Assembly (NCBI RefSeq): GCF_020085105.1
Contig: NC_058053.1
Coordinates: 14,842,888-14,906,887, forward strand
Source: Siniperca chuatsi
Taxonomy: Eukaryota; Chordata; Actinopteri; Centrarchiformes; Sinipercidae
Length of the DNA: 64,000 nt
Reading direction: 5' to 3'
The notes beneath the pieces were generated by a model that was not told where the DNA came from, did not search any database, and worked only from the letters and a program-made list of their open reading frames with translations. The position numbers and the translations under genes were made by a program. The first letter of the stretch is position 1. Every line of letters starts with the position of its first letter. This document shows positions 1-9,789 of the stretch, piece after piece.

Positions 1-3000
1 ACCTACAAAGCAAACCCTGCATCTTACAACCCAAGACTAAGTAAGTGAAATGGTTAAAAAAAAACTTATTTTCAAATCCAACATTTGTTCAGTTGTTCTT
101 ACATGTGTTTCCCTCTCCACCACAGCTATCAGCTATTCTGTCGAGGTGGACGGAGATCGCAGGAAACAGGGGCTGCCCTCCAGAGTGATGTTCCTGAACA
201 AATCCCGCACTGAAACAGACTACCAGTTTAAAGGCACCTTGGACCTCCGTGGCCAAAAACAGGAAACATGCATCAAGATAGTAGCCAAACTTAAGGTAAA
301 ACATATCCGCCACATAGTTAAATCACATTTGTAGGGCACAATCCACAAAGAGAAGAACAGTCAGGAATAAGTAGAATTTGTCTGCGCTTGTTGGAGGAAT
401 TTACTGAAAGATATACTCTTACTCAGCCAACAGTGCTTAAAAAATATCTTGATTAATCAAATAGTCGATTGACTATTTTGGTAATTGATTAATCGTGTCA
501 GACATTTTTCAAGTAAAAATCTCAAACATTATCTGGTTCCAGCTTCTCAGTTGTGAGGATTTGCTGCTTTTCTTTATCTTATGTGATGGTAAACTGAATA
601 TCTTTGAGTTTTGGATTTAATGACGTAACGTTGGGCTTTAGGAAATTGTGATTGTGAAAAATTGTGATCTTGATCTTTCTTGTATAATCGAACCCATGTA
701 GAACCAGTTATTGTGCTCCATACTACCGTGACTGTTTCTGATTTGCACAGGACAATATTAAGGACAAGATGCGCAGCATTCCCATTGAGGTGTCTGCAGA
801 AATTGTGGGTACTAAACGACAGAAGACAAGGAACAGCCTCCCTCAACTTATGCCCATATTAGACTCCTCTCAACCGGGCAAAGACGTCATTGAGGTAAAC
901 ATTCAGTTAAAGTTAATGACATAAAGTAAAAGTTAATGACAAAATGTTCACAGTGGAGCAACGTTTGCATGTGGTTTTGTTGTTGTTGCAGGTCAACTTT
1001 GTAAAAGAGGGCTGTGGAAGGGATCATATTTGCAGGAGTAACCTGAAGATGGAGTACAAATTATACTACAAACAAAACAACCTAGACTTGTACTTCCCGT
1101 TACCCATGTGAGTTCTAACATTTCAACTCTTCTAAGCAACAAGTTAAATGTGATCTTAAAATTGTCTTAAGGTAAAATTAATTAATTAAGTCTGCATTCA
1201 ACAACATTTTTAATATAAACATTCAATCAAATTACTTTGTGTAATGTTAAAGAACTACTTGTACTTCCAATCTCAATGAGAGTCAACACCCAGTTCTGCC
1301 ACAATTAGCTCTTTGTTTGAGTTTTTGGGCCCGCACATAGGCTGTATGGTCTCACTGCTCCAACAACCACTAATAAGAAGCCATAATGAGAAAACAAGCT
1401 CAGACAGGCTGACAGTATGATACCTGCCCGGCACATAACAGCAGAGATCCACAGTATATGTATATACATCCCTGTGTCTGCTGGATGTGCAAGTAGGCAA
1501 TGGTTGGATAAAATCTTCGCCATAACAGCTTGATGAGCCAACTTTAATATATGAAAACAAAAAGCTCAAGCTGAAGTGAGAGGTTATGTTTGTGAATTTG
1601 CAGCAAGAAGAACATCCCTGTGTTTCATCTGAATTATGAGAGGAAGGACTTGGCTCTGCGGGTGACAATCAACAACATAAATGGAGATGATGCTTACGAG
1701 GCAAAGTTGGTGGGGACTTTCCCAGATACGCTGTCATATTCTGGAGTCCGCTCACAACAAACAACGGTAAACAAGACTAAAAGTGTACAACCACACTAGT
1801 GACCCTGTGTGGGTGTAATACTGCTTACACATGAGAGAAACTGTTGCATTAAAGAAAAATGGAGAGCTACCACTAGTAGAAGAAAAAGTAAGTTCCAGCT
1901 AGGAAAGTTGTTACCTTGTCATGCTCAGCCCTGCATCGTCAGACTTGGCTCAACTTTCTCCTGTCTAAACTATATTTTGTCAGCCTCAGCTCAACACCTA
2001 TTAACCACAGCTGTGCTTCATCAGGCTCTACTGTCGTAATACTGTCCATATTAGCTGTCTTCAGCCAGACTCATCTGTGCTTAGGCTCAGCTGTGTTTGA
2101 GCTTAATGCTATCATTACCATGATAACATGCTATGATTTAGCATTGAGCCTGGATATTGCTTGATACTAGTGCCAATACGATACCCAAGTTTCACTAACA
2201 TTACCAAAACAATACTTATACATATTTGTCAAAGGTAGCGATACCTTTGACAAATATGTTTCTCTACAAAAACATCTTTTCATAAAAGAATCAAATGTTA
2301 AATGCTGCAGCCGTACAACAACTTTGCCTAAATAAAATAATCTGATAGAAAATAAGATGGGCAAAGTTTTGATTTAAATCAGGAACTGTCTAATAAAATA
2401 TTTGCAGATCAAGTCAAGTCAGTGGCAACTTTCAGTATTTGATTTCAATACTTGGTGCAACAGATTTTGGAAGGTATTGAGATTTGATACCATGTTTTAT
2501 AACATAGTATGGTAACACACTATGGTTACAATATTAGTTTGCATGTTAAAATGCATCTATCTTGCATGTATCTTGTCATGAAATAAATTGTTGGACGAGT
2601 GACACTTTTGACCTACTGGTGCCGCTAGATTAAAACTTATGGGACCACTAAATTCATTAGGATTCATCCTCAGGGGATCATAAATATCTGTACCAAATTT
2701 CATGGGAATTAATCCAATAGTGGACATACATCAGCTGATTGACAGTCACTGTCATACTAGGTGAAATACCTATGTGTTAAACCTTTAAAAATCAAAACTA
2801 CTTTATATTCTAATTACTTTCTGACTTGTAGTTTAATAATCATCCAAATTTCACAATGTGTTCTTTTCTAGATGGAAAAGCCGATCATCTGTACTGCCAA
2901 TCAGAATGGCTCTCAAGCAGACTGTGAGCTGGGGAATCCTTTTAAGAGAGACTCAGAGGTACGGACTTGTAAGTTTCACATGTTCATCCTGCCACTTAGT

Positions 3001-6000
3001 TGTTGTACTTCAAATGTGAGATGTTTTTCCTTTTTTGCACCAGACTACATTTTATATCATCCTGAGCACTGTGGGTGTGACTCTGGACACCACGGAGATT
3101 GACATTGACCTGCAGCTCCAGACGTAAGTACTGCTGCTGCTACAGCTGCCTCATGTTCAGCTATGGGTTATGTTCTGCACATGTAAGGAAATGGCTCTGC
3201 AATGTGTAACTGTTACTTTTTCCTGTATTTTCAGATACGATTCCATTAACATAAATAAAAGTATTGTACTGTGTATTTTTTTCCTTACAGAACAAGTGTG
3301 CAAGAAAATATTGCCCCTGTTAAAGTAAAGGCTAAAGTAATCATTGAATTGCCATTGTCGGTCAGTGGGTAAGTGTGTTAAACTATTGTTTGACTACAGA
3401 TAAATACACAGGGCCTCCAACAGTATGTGAAATATAGATTTTTGCTTGTTTTCATCAGGGAAGCCAGCCCTAATCAGGTTTCTTTTGGAGGTGTTGTGAA
3501 AGGTGAAAGTGCCATGAAGACAGAAGAAGAGATTGGAAGTTTGATTAACTATACATTCAGAGTAAGTTTATTCTTGTGACCTCTATATATGATTATTAAA
3601 TCACTGCTGCCATATACTTTGATAGTCTTAGCATATGGAATAACCAACTCGTAACATATTGATTTCTCCTTCAGATAAACAACTTGTGGAAGTCTTTGAA
3701 GTCTTCTGTCAAAGCGTCACTACACATTCAGTGGCCCAAATGGAACAAAGATGGGAAATGGCTTCTGTACCTGGTGAAGGTCACAGCTACAGGACCGCAG
3801 GACATCCTTTGCTCTCCTGAGTCTGAAATCAGCTCTCTCAAACACATCCAGGTAGCATTTTTAAACCTTTATTTTCATGTACTTTAAAGTAAAATCAGCA
3901 TTGGCCAAAAGTCAGCCATTACAGCAAACCTGCACTGCCTAATTCCACTTAATGAGAAGAAATGTACTTTCAGGAGTCGTCTGCATCCAGGACAAAACGT
4001 GAAATTGGAGAAAGAAAAACTGGAGTCAAAATGTCTTCACTGTTAGACAAAAAAAAAGTCTTGGTAAGTCTTTGTATGTATTCAGATTATTTTATATAGA
4101 GGTATAGATTGCTTTCATGTGTAACTCTTTCCTTCCTAGACGTGTGACAGTGAGATCAAATGTGTGGTGCTCAAGTGCCCCCTACAGGGCCTGGATGATA
4201 CAGCAGTTGAACTGAGATCTCGTCTCTGGAACTCGACCTTTATCGAGGTATTGTATTTGAATTGTTTCCATGTGTCTCATCTATGAAGGTTTTATTGGCC
4301 GCTACTAGACTCGTAGCGGCATAAAAAAACAGCATTTGAGACTTGTAGCAGCAGATTCAAGCAGTTGTAGTTATTAACCTGTGTTTGTGCTAGAAAAATA
4401 ACCAAGAAAAAATTTTATTTGTGAGAAAATATTCTACAGGTGTGCAACTCTCATTGCATGAATTCACATACTGATTTGCGGATGTGCAAATTTTGTCCAT
4501 GACTTCACATTTTTGATACGGGTGTGTGAATGTGTTTTGCACCATATTCACTGTAGCAACTGTAGCAAAAATGTGAGCGTATGAGTTTCTTAATTTGTGA
4601 TTCGTAGCATAGGATTTGTGCACCTGCAATGAAGAATGTGAAGGTGTAACTTTGGTGTTTGTGGGAGAGAAAAACTATTCTACAAGTTTGCAACTCCTAA
4701 AGCATTTTTCTCTGACTTCAAATTTACTGTCACATTTGTGACTATTTTCTACAACTACAGATTCCACTGTCACAGGTGCTCAATAATACCTTCATACTCA
4801 TCAGTGTTTCATGATACCTCGTGATTTGGTGTGTCTTACCTGAGCTTTTGTTTTTACACAGGATTATGCCTCTCTTTCGCACTTGTACATTGTTGTGAAG
4901 GCCTCACTCGTCCTTCATACTCAGGCAAAAAACCTGATCCTGAGAACTCCTGACACTCAAGTAAGTAGCTCAACAGCTACAACAAATTATGAACTGTTTA
5001 CTATCTTGACCTCGACTCACCTGATATCTTGGTTTTCCTCGCTTTGATGTGTTATTACAGGTAACAGTGGCAGTGTCCCCAGAAAGTGCAGTAGCACAGC
5101 ACAGTGGAGTTCCCTGGTGGATCATACTGGTGGCTGTTCTTGCAGGCATCTTGATTTTGGCTTTGCTGGTGTTTCTGCTCTGGAAGGTGAGTACGGGGAC
5201 GTTACATCTTCGCGTTGCCCATGTTTGGTAATATAGGAGATGGCATGGGATGAAAATAGGAGATAAAATATAAACTTCATTGAACCCTTTTGGGAAATTA
5301 GGTCAGAGGATTTCATATTATTGTGAAAAGGCCTCACTTTGGGCTGTGGTAGCAATTAATTTGACATTTCTAGACTAAACACTAATGTGAGTAATTGTAA
5401 AAAAAAAAAGAAGAAAAGATTAGTCAACAATTTAAGTGAAAAGTTGCTGTTGTACTTATGATTTTACATTATATTCTCCATAATACAAAATATAGTTATG
5501 AAAAGTAGAGAGAACAGATGCTTTGTTCATAATGCATACTCAGTCAAACAGTTTATCTGGATAATGCACAGTTGATTGTAAAGCACAGAAAGGCCATTTT
5601 AATTAGAATTTCATAAGCAAGTAAATACCTCATTGTGTCTCACATCTCAGTACTGAATCCTTAATGGTCCCATATTCAAAAAACTGTATTCAAGTTGCTT
5701 AAATTCAATTGGGAATTTCAAATCTAAAAACTGAGTCGGTTAAATTCAGACACCGAAATTCAAGATTAAAAATTCAAACGTGAACATCTGGAACTCTGTT
5801 CCATCAGGTTACTTCCTGTCAGTCACGTGATCCAAGAAAAAGAAGTGAAAATTGCAATACTTGAAATGACCTTCAGTAAATGTCAAAGAGGAGGGGAATT
5901 CAAACTACATACATTTAGATAGATGGTTGTTAAAGTAAAATTTGATTTGATGATATGTCAGTGGTATTTAAAGGAATAGTTTGGCATTTTAGCAAATGTG

Positions 6001-8248
6001 CTTATTCGCTTTCTTGCTGAGAGTTAAATGAGAAGATTGATACCACTCTCATGTCTGTACATTAAATATAAAGCTATGGTTAGCTTAGCATGAAGACAGA
6101 GGGAAACAGCGAGCATGGCTCTGTCCAACGGTAACAAAATCTGCCCACCAGCACCTCTTAAACTCACTAATTAACACTTTATATCTTGTTTGTTTAATCC
6201 ATACAAAAACCGAATTTAAAAAATGACAATTCGCCATTTTATGGGGAGTTATGAGCCGGACATCTTCTTGGCTCTGATATAAGAGTGTTTGTTGATCTCC
6301 TCATCTAGCTCTCCACCAGAAAGAGAATAAGTGTATTTCCCAAAATGTCAAACTATATTCCTTAAAATATAAAAAACAGTAAGTATTCAGTTGCTTATGA
6401 TATTCAAATGATTACGACCTTCCATATAAACCTGCTATCAAGTGACCAAAATGTTTTCAACTGTGTAAAAGATCAAATGAGTTTCAGGAGATGCTCATTA
6501 TTGTGTGAAAAGTAATGTCTGTGTGAGGATAAATATAAGAACTGGGGGGGGTGGATATTTTAAAAAAGTAACATTTCGTTTTTGTCAGGTGGCATTTGAG
6601 CATCAACAGTGGACTGTCCAGATAAAGTGTTTCCTTAATAAAATATATTTTCTCTGGTGTTTTGCTGGAGGAAATCATCATTACCGCTATTGATTATTAT
6701 TACTGATTCAGTTAGTCACTCCTAACAACTCATCACCCTTGCTCCCCCTCAGTGTGGTTTCTTCAAGAGAGCAACAAAAGACCAATGCGATGCTGCATAT
6801 CACAAGGCAGAGATCCATGTTCAGCCCTCTGACAAAGACAAACTCTCTGCTGAGGCCTGATTTATGCTCTCTGAACAGGGGTAAAAACAAGCTGTCAGCA
6901 TGGAGTGTGATTACTGCAGCGACTAATGAACTCACTTTCCAGCAAAATCTGCCGACTTCATGCAGAAAAATTCAACCAGACACATATTGTACTGAGCTGA
7001 TGAAGGAAAATTTACATTACACAAAAACTTTTTAGCCTAAATGTAACATAAAATACAGCGGTGTGAAAAAGTGTGTGTCAAGATGTTTTCTGGCAAAAAT
7101 GAGACGAGCCTTAATGTTCTTTTTGCTCAGCAGTGGTTTTCGTCTTGAAACTCTGCCATGCAGGCCATTTTCTCTTTCTTATGGTGGAGTCATGAACACT
7201 GACCTTAACTGAGGCAAGTGAGGCCTGCAGTTCTTTGGATGTTGTTGTGGGGTCTCTAAATGGCTGAAGAAGAACAAAATGAAGACTTTGGAGTGGCCTA
7301 GTCAAAGTCCTGACCTGAATCCTATTGAGATGCTGTGGCATGACCTTAAAAAGGCAGTTCATGCTCGAAAACCCTCCAATGTGGCTGAATTACAACAATT
7401 CTGCATAGATCAGTGGGCCAAAATTCCTCCACAGCGCTGTAAAAGACTCATTGCAAGTTATCGCAAACACTTGATTGCAGTTGTTGCTGCTAAGGGTGGC
7501 CCAACCAGTTATTAGGTTTAGGGGGTAATCACTATTTCACACAGGGCCATGTAGGTTTGGATTCTGTTACCCCTTAATAATAACAACCTTCATTTAAAAA
7601 CTGCATTTTGTGTTTACTTGTGTTATCTTTGACTAATATTTAAATTTGTTTGATGATCTGAAACATTTAAGTGTGACAAACATGCAAAAAAATAAGAAAT
7701 CAGGAAGGGGGCAAACACTTTTGCACACCACTGTAAATATTGAATTGATACAGTTGATACAGTCTGTGTAAGAGTTGAAACGTTTAAAGTCTTTAGGTTT
7801 CTGATATTTGGACAATATGTGTCTCTGAATTTTGCCAGAAGAAGAAATTAATGCATTAATGCAACAGGCTTAATATTTTCCGTATATCGTTATGTGCTCT
7901 GCAGGTGCTTTTGCTGACATTGCTTTTACTGCTTGGCTGTTTAAAATGTCCCATTAAAAACCGCAAAGCATGCCAAACATTCCTGCACATCTCTCCTCGT
8001 GTTATTTAAAATGTGCATGAATATTGCTGACATGTATCAGTTTTTAAATAATGCATTGTGTTTTTGGAAATCTCCCTTCCCAGTGTGGATTCTTCAAACG
8101 CTCCAAACAAGAGGACAGCATCCCTCGTTACCACGCGGTGCGGATAAGAAAGGAAACTCCTGAGTATAAAGACGGAAAAGTAAAGCTCGATCCTTCTGAA
8201 AAAAAGCAGTGGATGACAACTTGGATCGACAATGAAAGTTACTCGTGA
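1..8248 (+). CDS. itga6: Integrin alpha-6, 3' part (leg domains, membrane segment, alternative tails)
   Basis: Cell-surface laminin receptor subunit that pairs with integrin beta-1 or beta-4. The 5' part lies left of the window. Exons seen: 1-40, 126-295, 751-894, 992-1107, 1604-1766, 2872-2958, 3044-3123, 3291-3368, 3459-3561, 3675-3851, 3974-4063, 4140-4247, 4862-4960, 5061-5186, then either 6753-6860 (A) or 8084-8248 (B). All junctions are GT/AG and reading phase is kept, giving 527 residues before the alternative tail. The protein shows the calf-type leg, with NQNGSQADCELGNPFKR shared with mammalian alpha-6. A proprotein-cleavage site RTKRE falls in exon 3974-4063. The membrane segment in exon 5061-5186 starts with GVPWWIILVAVLAGI. 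The CGFFKR motif opens both tails. The B tail, ending KKQW...NESYS, separates alpha-6 from alpha-3 and alpha-7. Which fish duplicate (a or b) this is cannot be told here. Confidence 0.95.
440..625 (-). repeat. hAT-type MITE copy 1 (TAGGGCTGCAAC family), partial
   Basis: Lies in an itga6 intron. It carries the family's GATTAATC/AATAGTCGATTG terminal block and the conserved inner block TTATCTGGTTCCAGCTTCTC, in reverse orientation relative to the copies at 9057 and 22459. No clear target-site duplication was found, and the ends are approximate. Confidence 0.6.
2220..2259. repeat. Short perfect hairpin in an itga6 intron
   Basis: Two 18-nt arms (2220-2237 and 2242-2259) are exact reverse complements around the 4-nt loop GCGA. 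It is part of a wider repetitive-looking segment and has no coding signal. Confidence 0.65.
2590..2750. repeat. Degraded dispersed repeat in an itga6 intron
   Basis: The stretch holding GGATTCATCCTCAGGGGATC and CTGTACCAAATTTCATGG resembles a fish interspersed repeat I know from many loci. I cannot name the family or fix its ends from one copy. The surrounding intron (1767-2871) shows no exon. Confidence 0.4.
4390..4790. other. Intron between itga6 exons 4140-4247 and 4862-4960
   Basis: No exon is visible. Motifs such as TTCTACA followed by GCAACTC recur about 260 bases apart (near 4431 and 4677), which suggests an old repeat or internal duplication. An 8-bp GC-rich hairpin (GCCGCTAC / GTAGCGGC) lies near 4300. 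Confidence 0.3.
5968..6365. mobile_element. TTAA-flanked MITE (piggyBac-like), about 390 bp
   Basis: TTAA at 5968-5971 and at 6362-6365 bracket the element. The left end AGGAATAGTTTGGCATTTT and the right end (reverse complement GGAATATAGTTTGACATTTT) form imperfect terminal inverted repeats about 35 bases long. There is no open transposase frame, so it is non-autonomous. It sits in the itga6 intron before exon A. TTAA duplication is typical of piggyBac, so the superfamily is inferred from the ends alone. Confidence 0.75.
6753..6860 (+). CDS. itga6: itga6 alternative last coding exon A (short cytoplasmic tail)
   Basis: This exon encodes a 35-residue tail that starts CGFFKRATKDQC, continues YHKAEIHVQPSDKDKL and ends SAEA before TGA at 6858-6860. 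It resembles the mammalian alpha-6A tail. The acceptor is a pyrimidine tract ending CTCAG at 6752. A donor-like GTAAAA follows at 6881, so the exon can be an internal cassette of about 128 nt carrying its own stop. That matches the mammalian arrangement, where including A shifts B into 3' UTR. Inclusion would give the A isoform and skipping the B isoform. Confidence 0.9.
   Translation, partial: CGFFKRATKDQCDAAYHKAEIHVQPSDKDKLSAEA
7056..7733. mobile_element. Rearranged non-autonomous Tc1/mariner element
   Basis: Flanked by TA at 7054-7055 and 7734-7735. Terminal inverted repeats are CAGCGGTGTGAAAAAGTGT on the left and CACTTTTGCACACCACTG on the right. Plus-strand bases 7261-7515 still encode the C-terminal end of a Tc1 transposase, including EWPSQSPDLNPIE with the last catalytic acid and W..LK, ending at a stop. 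Bases about 7080-7256 encode, on the minus strand, a separate earlier part of the same protein (DPTTTSKELQASL… and ARL.FARK). The N-terminal HTH start and most of the catalytic core are missing. It cannot be active. It lies in the intron between itga6 exons A and B. Confidence 0.88.
8084..8248 (+). CDS. itga6: itga6 alternative last coding exon B (long cytoplasmic tail)
   Basis: This exon encodes 54 residues, CGFFKRSKQEDSIPRYHAVR through KKQWMTTWIDNESYS, then TGA at 8246-8248. It is close to the mammalian alpha-6B tail. The acceptor is CTTCCCAG at 8083. It joins in phase to exon 5061-5186 (…LLWK|CGFFKR) when exon A is skipped. Confidence 0.93.
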   Translation, partial: CGFFKRSKQEDSIPRYHAVRIRKETPEYKDGKVKLDPSEKKQWMTTWIDNESYS

Positions 8249-9015
8249 CTAATTTTTCTGTTCAAATTTTTGCATACAGCGATTTCCTGTTTGTTTGTTT
8301 TTTTAAACAGTGTCAAGCCACAAACACACATGAACATGATGCTCAGTGATTTAAAAAATTGTAGATAATCCTTTTCAGGAATTAGTTGGGTTCATGTCTT
8401 TGAATTTACACACTATATAGATGATGAAATGTTTTTTGTAAGTTTTGTATATATTTAAATACTTTCACGCACTGTTTATTTATTTTTTGATAAAGAAAAA
8501 TTCATGCAGCCAAAGAGTTTCTTTCTTTTGTCCTGGAGCAGATCAACAAAGGGCAAAGTTTACTACTGTTTCTATGGTGTTGTACTGTCTTACTAAAAGC
8601 TTAAAGTCTATGCAAGGTACAGCTAGCTGTAATACAGTATGAATGTAAATCAGTATACATGTTGTATGTGTCTAGTTTCAGTGCTTTCCAACAAAAATGC
8701 TTCTGTTCTGTTTGGAGTGACATTTAGGTACATTATCATATCACAATAATTAAAAAGGCGTACAAACAACCACGACTGACTCTAAATGAGAGTTGGTCTT
8801 TTATCCGCTTCTGTTCAATTTATTCTTCACCTCCTCTCACCATTGTAGCATTCAGGTAGCATCCACTGTACTGTAGGTCATCACTGAAGTAAGACTAACT
8901 CTTTTTGTTCCATGTGAGGAATCCAAAGGGAAGCAACTGAAATGTATGTTTTATAGATTTATTTCGAAGTGAATGTCTTGTTGAATTGTCAAGTATAATA
9001 AAAATGCTTAAAAAC
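8249..9015 (+). other. itga6: itga6 3' untranslated region with poly(A) signal
   Basis: AT-rich sequence without coding signal follows the B stop codon. A canonical AATAAA lies at 8997-9002, so cleavage is expected about 10-30 bases later. The next feature is a hAT-type MITE from 9057, and then the tail of the convergent nup62l gene. Confidence 0.6.
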
Positions 9016-9056
9016 TGATTGCTACTGTGGTATTTCATTACAATCATATATAAAAG

Positions 9057-9266
9057 TAGGGCTGCAACTAATGATCATTTTCATCCTCCATTAATCTGCC
9101 AATTTGGTTTTCGATTAATCGATTGATAGGTCTCAGGTTCAGTTTACTATCACATAAGACAAAGGTAATGAGGTAATGTATGGCTTTTTTGCTAGAAAAA
9201 ATTACTTAAAGATTATCAAATTAGTTGATTATTTTGTCTATTGACTAAGCAATTGTTTCAGATCTA
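9057..9266 (+). mobile_element. hAT-type MITE copy 2, with perfect 8-bp target duplication
   Basis: Begins TAGGGCTGCAACTAATGATC and ends …GTTTCAGATCTA. TATAAAAG at 9049-9056 is repeated exactly at 9267-9274, the 8-bp duplication expected for hAT elements. It lies between itga6 and nup62l and encodes no protein. Confidence 0.82.
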
Positions 9267-9661
9267 TATAAAAGCAAAAACTAATTCCATCTGCACATCT
9301 CTTTAAAATAAGATATTATCAAAGCTTTGATATAATGCAACTGTTACAGGGACATAGGACGTGTGCACAAAGGTCTTCCTGTGACTACCAATGCCGCTGA
9401 AATAAATGGCAGTAAAGCTTATTTGCTAACCAATAGAACAGAGCCTTACTTGTGAGATTTATTTAATCATACTATTTAGAACAAACATAGCATTTACATG
9501 GGAACAGATTATCATTTCCACTACTCTATATAAAAGCTATTGCGTTGAAAATATCAATCTTTATGCAGCCCAAACGACTCAAAACAACGATGGGGAAAAA
9601 GCAAGATAACAGGAATTGTGATAAATGCTTTGGTTTTGCATCCAAAACATCTCGACCCCTT

Positions 9662-9712
9662 AAAAAAAAAAAAAAAAAAAAAAAACAAACAAACAAAAAA
9701 AAAACAAACAAA
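9662..9712 (+). repeat. A-rich simple repeat
   Basis: A run of 24 A residues (9662-9685) is followed by (CAAA)n-like sequence. Read on the minus strand it is a T tract just downstream of nup62l. It could be the tail of a lost retroelement or plain slippage; nothing decides between them. Confidence 0.85.
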
Positions 9713-9789
9713 CCAGGAGTTCCCTGTTTACGACTTCCCTCCCAAAATTAGCATTATGCCAGAATACGTGTAAGCATTTTTATTTCAGA

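Noticed and set aside
2220-2259. microRNA precursor
   Set aside because: The stem is only 18 bp with a 4-nt loop, too short for a typical precursor.
7111-7362. A minus-strand frame resembling a transposase gene
   Set aside because: It only reads the inverted internal fragment of the broken Tc1 element, so it is part of that element and not a gene.
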